Origin: an uncultured Oscillospiraceae bacterium
Lineage (GTDB): Bacteria; Bacillota; Clostridia; Oscillospirales; Oscillospiraceae
NCBI GenBank assembly: GCA_910588105.1
Contig: CAJUQD010000058.1
Location: 1 to 15,174 of the forward strand
Direction of reading: 5' to 3'
Length of the DNA: 15,174 bases
A program made the position numbers and the translations under genes. This document shows positions 1 to 7,038 of the stretch, one piece after another (within the stretch, counting starts at the first letter, position 1; each line of letters opens with the position of its first letter). The notes beneath the pieces are model-generated. The model did no database searches. It was not told where the DNA came from and saw only the letters and a list, made by a program, of their open reading frames with translations.

Positions 1-572
1 TGTCCCTTCTTTCGATGTCGCTCTCTTTACCGCTTTTCAACTGTGGTGACTATAACATCCTGTTCGCATGGCTGGGTATGCTGTTCTTCTGCATCCCGCT
101 GGTTATCTCCGTTGCCTGCGGTACAAAGGGATACTGCAACCGCTATTGTGGCCGGGGTCAGTTGTTTGGCCTGCTGGGCGGGCGCTTTGGCCTGTCCCGG
201 AAAAAGGATGTTCCCCAGTGGATGAAAAGCAAATGGTTCCGCTATGGTTTCCTGATTTTCTTCTTTATCATGTTCTTCCAAATGCTATGGAATACGTATT
301 TGGTCTTTGCCGGCGTTCAGGAACTGCGGCAGGTCGTCACCCTCCTGTGGACTTTTAAGCTGCCCTGGCACTGGGCTTATCATGGTACGGTCATCCACCC
401 TGGCGTAGCGCAGTTCGCTTTCGGATTCTACAGCGTGATGATGACATCCACGGTGCTGGGGTTTATCACCATGCTTCTGTTCAAACCCCGCTCCTGGTGT
501 GTTTACTGTCCGATGGGAACTATGACGCAGCTCATTTGTAAAGCGCGAAGTACCTCCAAAGTTGAAAAATAG
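1..572 (+). CDS. 4Fe-4S binding membrane protein, 5' end outside window
   Basis: The reading frame is open from base 3 through the first ATG at 15 with no stop, so the gene probably begins upstream and the visible 185+ residues are a C-terminal portion. Numbered from that ATG, hydrophobic segments lie at about 14-35, 76-99 and 135-156, suggesting a polytopic membrane protein. Cysteines are arranged as CNRYC followed by GRGQLF (41-45) and CVYCPMG (162-168), resembling the cysteine clusters of membrane polyferredoxin-like proteins (NapH/RnfH/Fer4_5 type). A role in membrane electron transfer is therefore likely, but the redox partner cannot be named from this window. Two of the usual cluster ligands are not obvious, so cluster number is uncertain. 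Its GC content is clearly lower (roughly half G+C) than the genes further right, which may mark different ancestry. Confidence 0.7.
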   Translation, partial: SLLSMSLSLPLFNCGDYNILFAWLGMLFFCIPLVISVACGTKGYCNRYCGRGQLFGLLGGRFGLSRKKDVPQWMKSKWFRYGFLIFFFIMFFQMLWNTYLVFAGVQELRQVVTLLWTFKLPWHWAYHGTVIHPGVAQFAFGFYSVMMTSTVLGFITMLLFKPRSWCVYCPMGTMTQLICKARSTSKVEK

Positions 573-610
573 GGAACCGGCCTCCGAAAGATTTCGGAGG
601 CCGGTTCCCT
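571..610. terminator. perfect 19-bp inverted repeat directly after the 4Fe-4S gene
   Basis: Arms 571-589 and 592-610 are perfectly complementary around a 2-base centre, overlapping the TAG stop at 570-572. There is no T-run after it on the + strand. On the - strand it is followed by ATTTTTC, so by sequence alone it looks more like a - strand terminator. It most likely forms the 3' end of the 4Fe-4S transcript or stabilises it. No - strand gene is seen that would need it. Confidence 0.55.
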
Positions 611-706
611 ATGGCTTGCAGGCAGACATACCGTCCAATCCGCCGTGTCAGCCGCCCCAATGCCAAACCTGCGCTATTCATGTCCTTTTGTCTGACAGGA
701 TGAGGC

Positions 707-735
707 TTGATAACTCCTCTCCTTTATGTTATGCT
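707..735 (+). promoter_or_regulatory. putative sigma-A promoter for the EEP-family gene
   Basis: TTGATA at 707-712 (5 of 6 to TTGACA) is followed by a 17-bp spacer and TATGCT at 730-735, with an extended -10 TG at 727-728. Transcription would begin near 742 and give a leader of about 20 nt before the ATG at 764. Prediction only. Confidence 0.5.
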
Positions 736-763
736 GGTCAGAGAAAGAATTTGGAAAGGTTGG

Positions 764-1855
764 ATGGTCATGGCCAAGAAGATACTGAAATGGGTGGGCG
801 CCGTCCTGGGCGCGGCGGTGCTGGCCGCCGTTGCCCTGGTGGTGTGGCTCACTGTACGGGAATACAGGCCTGCCGCTGTGGAGGCCGTGGAGGTCAATCG
901 GACCGGCGCGCCCAAGCAGGTGTTCCTCTCCCTGGGGGGCAGCCTGACGGTGGTGTCCCAAAACACCGGGTATGCGGGCCTGGGCGCGGGTTCCGACTTC
1001 TTCATGGACGGCGGAACAGACGTGGCCCCTACGCGGGAACAGCTGGAGGCCAACCAAAACGGGTTGTCTGCCCAACTGGAGGGACAGGATGCGGACGTGT
1101 ACTTCCTTCAGGAAGTGGATGTCAATTCCGGCCGCACCCGGAGCGTGGATCAGAGTGGCATCTACTGGAGCGCCCTGAACGCAGACGGGGCCGGGGCCTA
1201 TTCCAGCTCCCACGCCCTGAACTACTCCTGCGACTTCGTGCCCATCCCCTGGCCCCCCATGGGCAAGGTTCACAGCGGCTTGCAAACCCTCACCCGCCTC
1301 TATGTCAGTGAGGCCCGGCGAATTGCCCTGCCCTGCCCCTTCTCCTGGCCGGTGTCCGCTGCCAATCTGAAGCGGTGCCTGCTGGTCGATTACGTTCCTC
1401 TGGAGGACTCGGATAAGCAATTGGTACTGGTAAATCTCCACCTGGAGGCCTACGACGACGGCGAGGGCAAGGCCGCCCAAACCCAAATGCTCATGGATTT
1501 CCTCACCGGCGAGTATGAAAAGGGCAATTACGTCATCGCCGGAGGCGATTTCAACCAGACCTTCCCCGGCGCGCTGGACGATTTCCCCATCCAGGGCCCG
1601 GATCTGTGGACCCCCGGCGTGCTGGAAGAGGACATTCTTCCCCAGGGCTGGCAGTTTGCCTGCGACCTGTCTGTCCCCACCTGCCGCCTGCTCAACCACC
1701 CCTATGACCCCGAGCCGGCTGGCAACCAGTTCTACGTCATCGACGGCTTCATTCTCTCCCCCAACGTGAGGCTGGACCGGGTGGAGACGCTGGACTATCA
1801 ATTCCAATACACCGACCACAATCCGGTGGCTATCGAAGTTACCCTGGAGCCATAA
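764..1855 (+). CDS. membrane-anchored endonuclease/exonuclease/phosphatase family protein
   Basis: A 363-residue protein with a basic start, one hydrophobic segment at about 7-30, then an extracytoplasmic-looking EEP (DNase I-like) domain. Family motifs appear in order: SQNTG (65-69), FLQEVD (114-119, with the metal-binding Glu), NLHLEA (224-229), GGDFNQ (260-265) and TDHNPV (350-355, with the catalytic Asp-His pair). The fold hydrolyses phosphodiester or phosphomonoester bonds, and members act on DNA, inositol phosphates or lipids; the substrate cannot be told here. The start at 764 follows AAAGG at 755-759; ATG 770 is an alternative two codons downstream. An upstream TTG at 707 is the -35 box, not a start. 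It seems monocistronic, converging on tyrS and sharing its terminator. Confidence 0.75.
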   Translation: MVMAKKILKWVGAVLGAAVLAAVALVVWLTVREYRPAAVEAVEVNRTGAPKQVFLSLGGSLTVVSQNTGYAGLGAGSDFFMDGGTDVAPTREQLEANQNGLSAQLEGQDADVYFLQEVDVNSGRTRSVDQSGIYWSALNADGAGAYSSSHALNYSCDFVPIPWPPMGKVHSGLQTLTRLYVSEARRIALPCPFSWPVSAANLKRCLLVDYVPLEDSDKQLVLVNLHLEAYDDGEGKAAQTQMLMDFLTGEYEKGNYVIAGGDFNQTFPGALDDFPIQGPDLWTPGVLEEDILPQGWQFACDLSVPTCRLLNHPYDPEPAGNQFYVIDGFILSPNVRLDRVETLDYQFQYTDHNPVAIEVTLEP

Positions 1856-1864
1856 ACGTGGACA

Positions 1865-1977
1865 GTGCGCCGCCCTCCCGGGCTGGCAGCGCAGGGCGGC
1901 GCAAACCCCCGCCAGCCGGGCGCCCCGTCCAGTTCCCGGGGCTGATACTCCTTCACAAGGAGGACTGGGTTTCCTTC
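1865..1977. other. structured intergenic region with nested inverted repeats
   Basis: Arms 1866-1876 and 1893-1903 form a perfect 11-bp stem (core GCGCCGCCCT). Its loop CCCGGGCTGGC (1877-1887) can pair, with one bulge, to GCCAGCCGGG (1911-1920), giving a possible pseudoknot or alternative fold. Further right there is a small 6-bp hairpin centred near 1955 (CTCC TTC ACA AGG AG type) and a CCAGT/ACTGG pairing around it. No ribosome site or convincing coding frame is present. It may be a repeat element or part of the 3' end of the EEP transcript. Confidence 0.4.
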
Positions 1978-1986
1978 CTTCCCGCC

Positions 1987-2035
1987 AAAAAAGGGGCCGC
2001 GGGAGCCGCACAGCGGCCCCCGCGGCCCCTTTTTT
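1987..2035. terminator. bidirectional rho-independent terminator between EEP gene and tyrS
   Basis: Arms 1993-2009 and 2013-2029 pair over 17 positions with one mismatch around an ACA loop, flanked by AAAAAA (1987-1992) and TTTTTT (2030-2035). The T-run on either strand suits termination of both convergent genes. Confidence 0.85.
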
Positions 2036-2057
2036 GGCCGTGTCCATCGCGCCAGCC

Positions 2058-3290
2058 CTACGCCAGCACCGCCCGGTGGAACACCTTTTTGCCCTTCTTG
2101 ATGATGACGCCCTCCCCTGCAAACCTCTCCTTTGGGAACTGGGCAGCGGGGTCGGATACCTTTTCGTCCGCCACCATCACGCCTCCCTGCTGGACCAGCC
2201 GCCGGGCCTCGCCGTTGGAGGCCGCCAGACCGCACTTTACCAACAGGGTCAGCGCGCCGATGGAACCGCCGGTAAAATCACCCTCCGGCAGCGCGGTGGA
2301 CGGCATATCGGCCGCATCCCCCCCGGTGGAGAACAGGGCCCGGGCGGCGGCCTGGGCCTTGTCTGCCTCCTCCTGGCCGTGGACCATGCTGGTCAGCTCC
2401 CAGGCCAAAATCTCCTTGGCCCGGTTGAGCTGGGCGTCCTTCCAGTGATCCATCTCGTCGATCTGCTCCAGGGGCAGGAAGGTGAGCCAGCGGATGCATT
2501 TCATCACGTCCGCATCCCCCACGTTGCGCCAGTACTGATAGAAGTCATAGGGGCTGGTCTTGTTGGGGTCCAGCCACACGGCGTTGCCCGCGGTCTTGCC
2601 CATCTTGTTGCCCTGGGAATCGGTGAGCAGGTTGATGGTCATGCAGTGGGAGTCCTTTCCCAGCTTGCGCCGAATCAGCTCGGTGCCCCCCAGCATATTG
2701 GACCACTGGTCGTTGCCCCCGCACTGGAGGTTGCAGCCCACGGTCTGGAACATGTGGTAGAAGTCGTAGGACTGCATAATCATATAGTTGAACTCCAGGA
2801 AGGACAGGCCCTTCTCCATGCGCTGCTTGTAGCAGTCCGCCCGGAGCATGTTGTTCACCGAGAAGCAGGCCCCCACCTCCCGCAGCAGCTCTACATAGTT
2901 CAGATCCAGCAGCCAGTCGGCGTTGTTGAGCATCATGGCCTGGCCCGGGCCCTCGCCGAAGTCGATAAACCGCTCCATCTGTTTTTTGAAACAGGCGGCG
3001 TTGTGGTCGATGTCCTCCCGGGACAGCATCTTGCGCATGTCGGTGCGGCCCGAGGGATCGCCGATGGTGGTGGTGCCTCCGCCGATGAGGGCAATGGGCT
3101 TGTTCCCCGCTTGCTGGAGCCGCTTCATCAGGGTGAGGGTGACAAAGTGCCCCGCTGTCAGGCTGTCCGCCGTGCAGTCGTAGCCAATATAAAAGGTGGC
3201 CTTGCCGTTGTTGATGAGGTTTTTGACCTCGTCCTCGCTGGTGACCTGGGCCACTAGGCCCCGGGCCACGAGCTCGTCGTAAAGCGTCAT
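2058..3290 (-). CDS. tyrS: tyrosyl-tRNA synthetase
   Basis: A 410-residue class I synthetase that charges tRNA-Tyr with tyrosine in the cytoplasm. Visible family marks are YIGYD (34-38, tyrosine pocket), the HIGH-box equivalent TAGH (45-48), the Tyr169-Gln173-Asp176 tyrosine-binding pattern, GGNDQW (191-196), the KMSKS-box equivalent KMGKT (229-233) and a C-terminal S4 RNA-binding domain (about 345-405). Length is normal for TyrS. It is the second gene after a tyrosine T-box, and its ATG overlaps the stop of the NUDIX gene as ATGA, so translation is probably coupled. Expression should rise when uncharged tRNA-Tyr accumulates. The gene ends 22 bp before the two-way terminator. Confidence 0.97.
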   Translation of the reverse strand: MTLYDELVARGLVAQVTSEDEVKNLINNGKATFYIGYDCTADSLTAGHFVTLTLMKRLQQAGNKPIALIGGGTTTIGDPSGRTDMRKMLSREDIDHNAACFKKQMERFIDFGEGPGQAMMLNNADWLLDLNYVELLREVGACFSVNNMLRADCYKQRMEKGLSFLEFNYMIMQSYDFYHMFQTVGCNLQCGGNDQWSNMLGGTELIRRKLGKDSHCMTINLLTDSQGNKMGKTAGNAVWLDPNKTSPYDFYQYWRNVGDADVMKCIRWLTFLPLEQIDEMDHWKDAQLNRAKEILAWELTSMVHGQEEADKAQAAARALFSTGGDAADMPSTALPEGDFTGGSIGALTLLVKCGLAASNGEARRLVQQGGVMVADEKVSDPAAQFPKERFAGEGVIIKKGKKVFHRAVLA

Positions 3291-3751
3291 AATTTTTTCT
3301 CCTTTTGTAATTTTTTGTAAAGCTCCCAGGCCGCTCCCATGGCCCAGGCCTGATAACGTAGGAACGTGGTTTTTTGGAACTCCTCCACGGAAAGCCAGAC
3401 GAGGCGGTGGTCCTTCTCCGACGGCTCCGCCGTTTTCTCCCCCAGCTCCGCCAGGTACACATGGCCGGTGGGATGATAGGGCCTGCCGCTCAAATCCGTA
3501 GTATACTCCTCCCCCACGCAGGCCTTCTCCCTCACCGTGACGGCGCGGCCCGTCTCCTCCAGGGCCTCCCGGCGGACGCAGTCCGCCTCGCTCTCCCCCG
3601 GCTCCATGCCGCCGCCCAGGAGGAAAAAGCCCTTGCGTTCACAGTAGACCACCGCCGCCCGGCCCCGCCCGTCGAAGGCGATGCCATAAGCCCCGAGGCG
3701 GTCCCGGTATGCCAGCCCCGGCTGGGGCTCGCCGAATACCTTACGCTCCAT
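3287..3751 (-). CDS. NUDIX hydrolase, first gene of the T-box-tyrS operon
   Basis: A 154-residue protein with a near-complete Nudix box at about 47-69: G47-x5-E53-x7-R61-E62-x-x-E65-E66-x-G68, the motif that binds Mg2+ and cleaves nucleoside diphosphate-linked compounds. The last box position is Arg rather than the usual hydrophobic residue. The substrate is unknown; 8-oxo-dGTP, NDP-sugars, dinucleoside polyphosphates and others are possible for this size class. The ATG at 3751 has AAAGG 8 nt upstream and sits about 20 nt after the T-box terminator, so it is the first gene controlled by tRNA-Tyr charging. It overlaps tyrS by 4 nt. A link to Ap4A, a by-product of aminoacyl-tRNA synthetases, is tempting but is inference. 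Confidence 0.88.
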   Translation of the reverse strand: MERKVFGEPQPGLAYRDRLGAYGIAFDGRGRAAVVYCERKGFFLLGGGMEPGESEADCVRREALEETGRAVTVREKACVGEEYTTDLSGRPYHPTGHVYLAELGEKTAEPSEKDHRLVWLSVEEFQKTTFLRYQAWAMGAAWELYKKLQKEKKL

Positions 3752-3771
3752 ATTATGTTCCTTTCCTCATC

Positions 3772-3804
3772 AAAACGCCCCCTGTCCCTTTGGGACAGAG
3801 GGCG
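3772..3804 (-). terminator. T-box intrinsic terminator
   Basis: On the - strand, CGCCCTCTGTCCC pairs along all 13 positions (one G-U) with GGGACAGGGGGCG across an AAA loop, followed by TTTT. It competes with the antiterminator that includes the T-box sequence at 3823-3811. Confidence 0.88.
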
Positions 3805-4035
3805 AAAGCTCGCGGTACCACCTCTGTTTTGCCGTCCCCTCGCAGAGACGGCCTCAGGGAGTCCCCAGCAGGACCCCGGCGCTGTACCGGGCGCGCCCGT
3901 CCGGCCCTACTGGGGGAATCCCGTTCAGGCGGCCGCTCTGAGGGGTATTCGCCAACCGTTTCTGTCCCCCTTCCACCAAAACGGGGGCTCTCTGGGCAGA
4001 AAACCTGCTAGCTACTGATCCTCATCTTTACGTTG
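3772..4035 (-). promoter_or_regulatory. tyrosine-specific T-box riboswitch
   Basis: The leader RNA reads right to left from about 4035. It shows the Stem I features AGAGAG and GGTGGAA in the distal part (about 3973-3992), then a specifier region GAA-UAC-CCC with the tyrosine codon UAC at 3947-3945. The T-box sequence AGGTGGTACCGCG lies at 3823-3811, where the UGGU bulge would pair with the NCCA end of uncharged tRNA. It is followed by an intrinsic terminator. The UAC specifier agrees with the downstream tyrS gene. Uncharged tRNA-Tyr should stabilise the antiterminator and allow transcription of the NUDIX-tyrS operon. Confidence 0.93.
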
Positions 4036-4041
4036 ATTAGG

Positions 4042-4070
4042 ATCATATCACAGCAAGCACGCTTTGTCAA
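4042..4070 (-). promoter_or_regulatory. sigma-A promoter of the T-box-NUDIX-tyrS operon
   Basis: On the - strand a consensus TTGACA (4070-4065) is followed by a 17-bp spacer and TATGAT (4047-4042). Transcription should begin near 4035. The -35 box lies only 5 bp after the stop codon of the HAD gene. Confidence 0.88.
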
Positions 4071-4075
4071 ATCAT

Positions 4076-4867
4076 TTATTCCGTCAGCAGCCCGAAGTGC
4101 CGCAGCGCCTTGGACACGCCGCCGTTGTCCGCCGTGTCGGTGACATAGCTGGCCATGGCTTTTACCCGCTCCTCGCCGTTGCCCATGGCCACGCTGGTTC
4201 CGGCCAGCGCCAGCATGGTCATGTCGTTTTCCCCGTCACCAAAGGCCATGACCTCCTCCGGCGACAGGCCATAGCGCTCCATGGCCGCCCGGACGCCCAC
4301 GTCCTTGCCGCCGTCTCTGGGGATCACGTCGATACCCATGGGGTGCCAGCGGGTGTAGGTGCAGCCCGGCATAGCGTCCAGAAACGCCCCCTCTTCGTTT
4401 AGCGGGACGAAGGGGACAAACTGGTATACCTTCCCCTCCAGCATCCACTCCAGCGGGCAAACCGGGTAGAGCGTGGTATGGAGAAACCGATAGATATCCC
4501 GCACCCGGTCGTTAATCTGGGTGAGATAGCTCTCCCCGTTCCCCTCCAGCAGCGCGGGAATCTCCGGGTTGTCCCGCAGCACCTGATAGGCACCCCGCAT
4601 ATCTTCCGTATCAATAGGCCGGTCCCGGAAGGGGATGCCGTCCCCGTCGCAGCAAAACTGTCCGTTGATGGTCACATAGCCGTCGAACCGCGCCCCCCGG
4701 AGCATCCCCGTGGTCTCCAGGTCCTGGAGGGCCCGGCCTGTACTGAGGAAAATTTTGATCCCCCGCTCCCGCAGGGCGGCCAGGTCGGCCAGCAGCCGGT
4801 CGGACAGAAATTTTTGGGAAAAGGACACCAGCGTCCCGTCTATATCGAAAAATACCGCTTTGATCAT
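4076..4867 (-). CDS. HAD superfamily phosphatase, Cof type
   Basis: A 263-residue protein with the four HAD motifs: DIDGT (8-12, nucleophile Asp8), LSTGR (41-45), a conserved Lys188 in GGKDVG, and GDGENDM (210-216). The middle part (about 85-180) fits the Cof-type C2 cap, as in proteins that dephosphorylate sugar phosphates or flavin-type cofactors; the substrate is unknown. The frame is open further upstream to 5098, but ATG 4867 is chosen because motif I lies at residues 8-12 and the ATG overlaps the recN stop as ATGA. It is the last gene of the long operon. No terminator is seen before the next promoter. Confidence 0.88.
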   Translation of the reverse strand: MIKAVFFDIDGTLVSFSQKFLSDRLLADLAALRERGIKIFLSTGRALQDLETTGMLRGARFDGYVTINGQFCCDGDGIPFRDRPIDTEDMRGAYQVLRDNPEIPALLEGNGESYLTQINDRVRDIYRFLHTTLYPVCPLEWMLEGKVYQFVPFVPLNEEGAFLDAMPGCTYTRWHPMGIDVIPRDGGKDVGVRAAMERYGLSPEEVMAFGDGENDMTMLALAGTSVAMGNGEERVKAMASYVTDTADNGGVSKALRHFGLLTE

Positions 4868-6564
4868 CGTTTCTTCTTGGCTCCCGTCTTGTAATCTTGG
4901 GCCGTGGCAAGCAGCTCCTCGGCCCCCTCCAGCATCACCGCCGTAGCCTGTCCGCCGCTGAGCCGGGCCAGCTCCTCCCGGCGCCGGGGGCGGTCCAGCC
5001 GCTCTACCCGGGTGAAGGTGCGCCCGTCCGCCTCCCCCTTCTCCACGGAGAAGTGCACATCCCCCATGGCGGCGATCTGGGGCAGGTGGGTGACGCACAG
5101 CACCTGCCGGCCCTTGGACACCTCGAACAGTTTCCGGGCCACCTTCACCGCGGCCCGGCCGGATACGCCGGTGTCCACCTCGTCGAAAATGAGGGTGCTC
5201 ACCTGCTCCGTCTCCGCCAACACATTTTTCAGCGCCAGCATGATCCGGGACAGTTCGCCGCCCGATGCGATCTTATTGATGGGCTTGAGCGCCTCCCCCA
5301 CGTTGGCGGACATGAGGAAGCGCACCGTGTCCATGCCGGTGGCATCCATGCCGTCGGGCGCATCCTTTGGGGCGAACTCCACCTGGAAGCGCACCTTGGG
5401 CATATCCAGCTGCGTCAGTTCCGACTGGATTCGCTTTGCCAGCTCCTCCGCCGCCGTATGTCGGCGGGCGGACAGTTCTTTACCCACTTCCCCCGCCTGT
5501 ACCAGGGCCTTTTCCAGCTCCTTATCCAGCCTGTTCAATCGGTCCTCGGAGAACTGGATAGCGTCCAGCTCCTCCCGGCACCTTTCCAGGTAGGCCAGCA
5601 TCTCCTCCACCGTACCGCCGTACTTCTTTTTCAGCCGGTACAGCCGGTCCAGCCGCTCCTCAATCTCGTCCAGCTCGCCGGGGTAGAAGTCCAGCGTCCC
5701 CCGCAGGTCCCGCACCAGCTCCGCCAGATCGTCCGCATCGCAACGCAGCTGTTCCGCTTTTTCCGAAAGCTCCCGCAGACCTTCACTGTACCGTCCCCCT
5801 TGAGCCAGGCGGTCCCCCGCCTCCATCAGCAGGGACACCGCCCCCTCGCCATCCTCCCCGCCGGTGAGGGCCTGCCATGCCCCGTCCACCGCATCGGTGA
5901 GCCGCTCGGCATTGCGCAGCACCTCCCGGCGCTGGGACAGCTCCTCGTCCTCCCCCTCCCGCAGCTCCGCCTTTTCCAGTTCCTCAATCTGATAGGTGAG
6001 GGTATCCATCCGCCGGGCCTTTTCCCCGTCGTCCATCTGGAGCTTATCCCGCTCCCGGCGCAGCTCCCGCACCTGGGCATAGGCTGTGGAAAATGCCTCC
6101 AGAACATCCTGTGTCCCGCCGAAGCTGTCCAGGTAGCCCAGGTGGCACTCCTCGTCCAGCAGCTGCTGGCCGTCATGCTGCCCATGGACGTTCACCAGCT
6201 GCTGGCCCAGCTCCCGCAGCTGTGTAACCAGCAGGGGCCGGCCATTCACCCGGCAGGCATTTTTCCCGTCCGCCTGGATGGACCGCTCAATGAGCAGCTC
6301 CCCGTTTTCGTCCGGGCCCATCCCCTGCTCCTCAAACCAGGGCAGGGCGGGCAGATCCCGGAACAGGGCGGACACCCGGGCGGATTTTGCCCCCGTGCGG
6401 ATCAAATCCCGGCTGGTGCGCTCCCCCATGATGGCGCCGATGGAGTCGATGACGATGGATTTGCCCGCGCCGGTCTCGCCGGTGAGGACGTTAAACCCCT
6501 GGTCAAAGGTGATGTCCGCCTGGGAGATCACCGCGATATTCTCAATGTGCAGCAAACTGAGCAT
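4864..6564 (-). CDS. recN: DNA repair protein RecN
   Basis: A 566-residue SMC-like ATPase that acts at double-strand breaks in recombinational repair. Walker A is GETGAGKS (29-36), a VNVHGQHD segment is at 124-131, the ABC signature is SGGELSR (434-440), Walker B is LIFDEVDTG (458-466) and the H-loop is VTHLPQIAAM (491-500). The regions at about 150-220 and 300-385 are rich in Glu, Leu, Arg and Lys, as expected for coiled coils. Length is normal. The start ATG is 6 nt after the argR stop, with a GGAGGGG ribosome site overlapping the end of argR. The recN-after-argR order is common in Firmicutes. An SOS-type operator directly upstream was not seen. Confidence 0.96.
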   Translation of the reverse strand: MLSLLHIENIAVISQADITFDQGFNVLTGETGAGKSIVIDSIGAIMGERTSRDLIRTGAKSARVSALFRDLPALPWFEEQGMGPDENGELLIERSIQADGKNACRVNGRPLLVTQLRELGQQLVNVHGQHDGQQLLDEECHLGYLDSFGGTQDVLEAFSTAYAQVRELRRERDKLQMDDGEKARRMDTLTYQIEELEKAELREGEDEELSQRREVLRNAERLTDAVDGAWQALTGGEDGEGAVSLLMEAGDRLAQGGRYSEGLRELSEKAEQLRCDADDLAELVRDLRGTLDFYPGELDEIEERLDRLYRLKKKYGGTVEEMLAYLERCREELDAIQFSEDRLNRLDKELEKALVQAGEVGKELSARRHTAAEELAKRIQSELTQLDMPKVRFQVEFAPKDAPDGMDATGMDTVRFLMSANVGEALKPINKIASGGELSRIMLALKNVLAETEQVSTLIFDEVDTGVSGRAAVKVARKLFEVSKGRQVLCVTHLPQIAAMGDVHFSVEKGEADGRTFTRVERLDRPRRREELARLSGGQATAVMLEGAEELLATAQDYKTGAKKKR

Positions 6565-6570
6565 GTGGCC

Positions 6571-7038
6571 TCACCCCTCCAGCATGGATTCGATTTCCTG
6601 GGTCAGCTCCTCCGCCACCCGGCTGGTGCGCATGATAAGGATAGCGGTGTCGTCCCCCGCCAGCGAACCCACAAAGCCGTCCAGCTCCATACCGTCCAGC
6701 GCGGCCGCCGCCGCTGGGGCCAGCCCGGGCATGGTCTTGACCACCACAATGTTCTGGGCCGCCTCGCAGGAGGCCACGCCCTCCTTAAAGATATTTTTCA
6801 GCCGTCCGGCAAAGCTGTGCTCCACCGGCCTGGGCCCCATAGCAACATAGCGGTAGTTCCCGCCCTTCCCTGGCTGCTTGACCAGGTTCAGCTCCTTGAT
6901 GTCCCGGGAAATGGTGGCCTGGGTGACCCGAATGCCCCGCCGTCCCAGCTGATCCAGCATCTGTTCCTGGGTCTCGATATCCTGCTCCCGGATAATCCGC
7001 AGCATCTCCGCCTGCCGCCTGCTCTTCAACTCCCTCAC
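6571..7038 (-). CDS. argR: arginine repressor ArgR/AhrC
   Basis: A 155-residue regulator when started at GTG 7038, close to the usual 150 for the family. The N-terminal winged helix includes VTQATISRDI (38-47), the DNA-recognition signature. The C-terminal half carries MPGLAPAAAAALD (103-115) and AGDDTAI (127-133), the oligomerisation and arginine-binding region with its paired Asp residues. With arginine it represses biosynthesis genes and can activate catabolism. The GTG overlaps the nadK stop as GTGA. The frame extends upstream to 7134, but that part lies inside nadK and lacks family similarity. A TTG three codons later is an alternative start. Confidence 0.93.
   Translation of the reverse strand: MRELKSRRQAEMLRIIREQDIETQEQMLDQLGRRGIRVTQATISRDIKELNLVKQPGKGGNYRYVAMGPRPVEHSFAGRLKNIFKEGVASCEAAQNIVVVKTMPGLAPAAAAALDGMELDGFVGSLAGDDTAILIMRTSRVAEELTQEIESMLEG

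Noticed and set aside
674..2122. Long - strand open frame opposite the EEP gene
   Set aside because: It crosses the terminator and the intergenic hairpins, lacks known motifs, and lies opposite a gene with full EEP motifs.
4868..5098. Upstream extension of the HAD gene
   Set aside because: It is a shadow inside recN; the DIDGT motif lies at the expected distance from ATG 4867.
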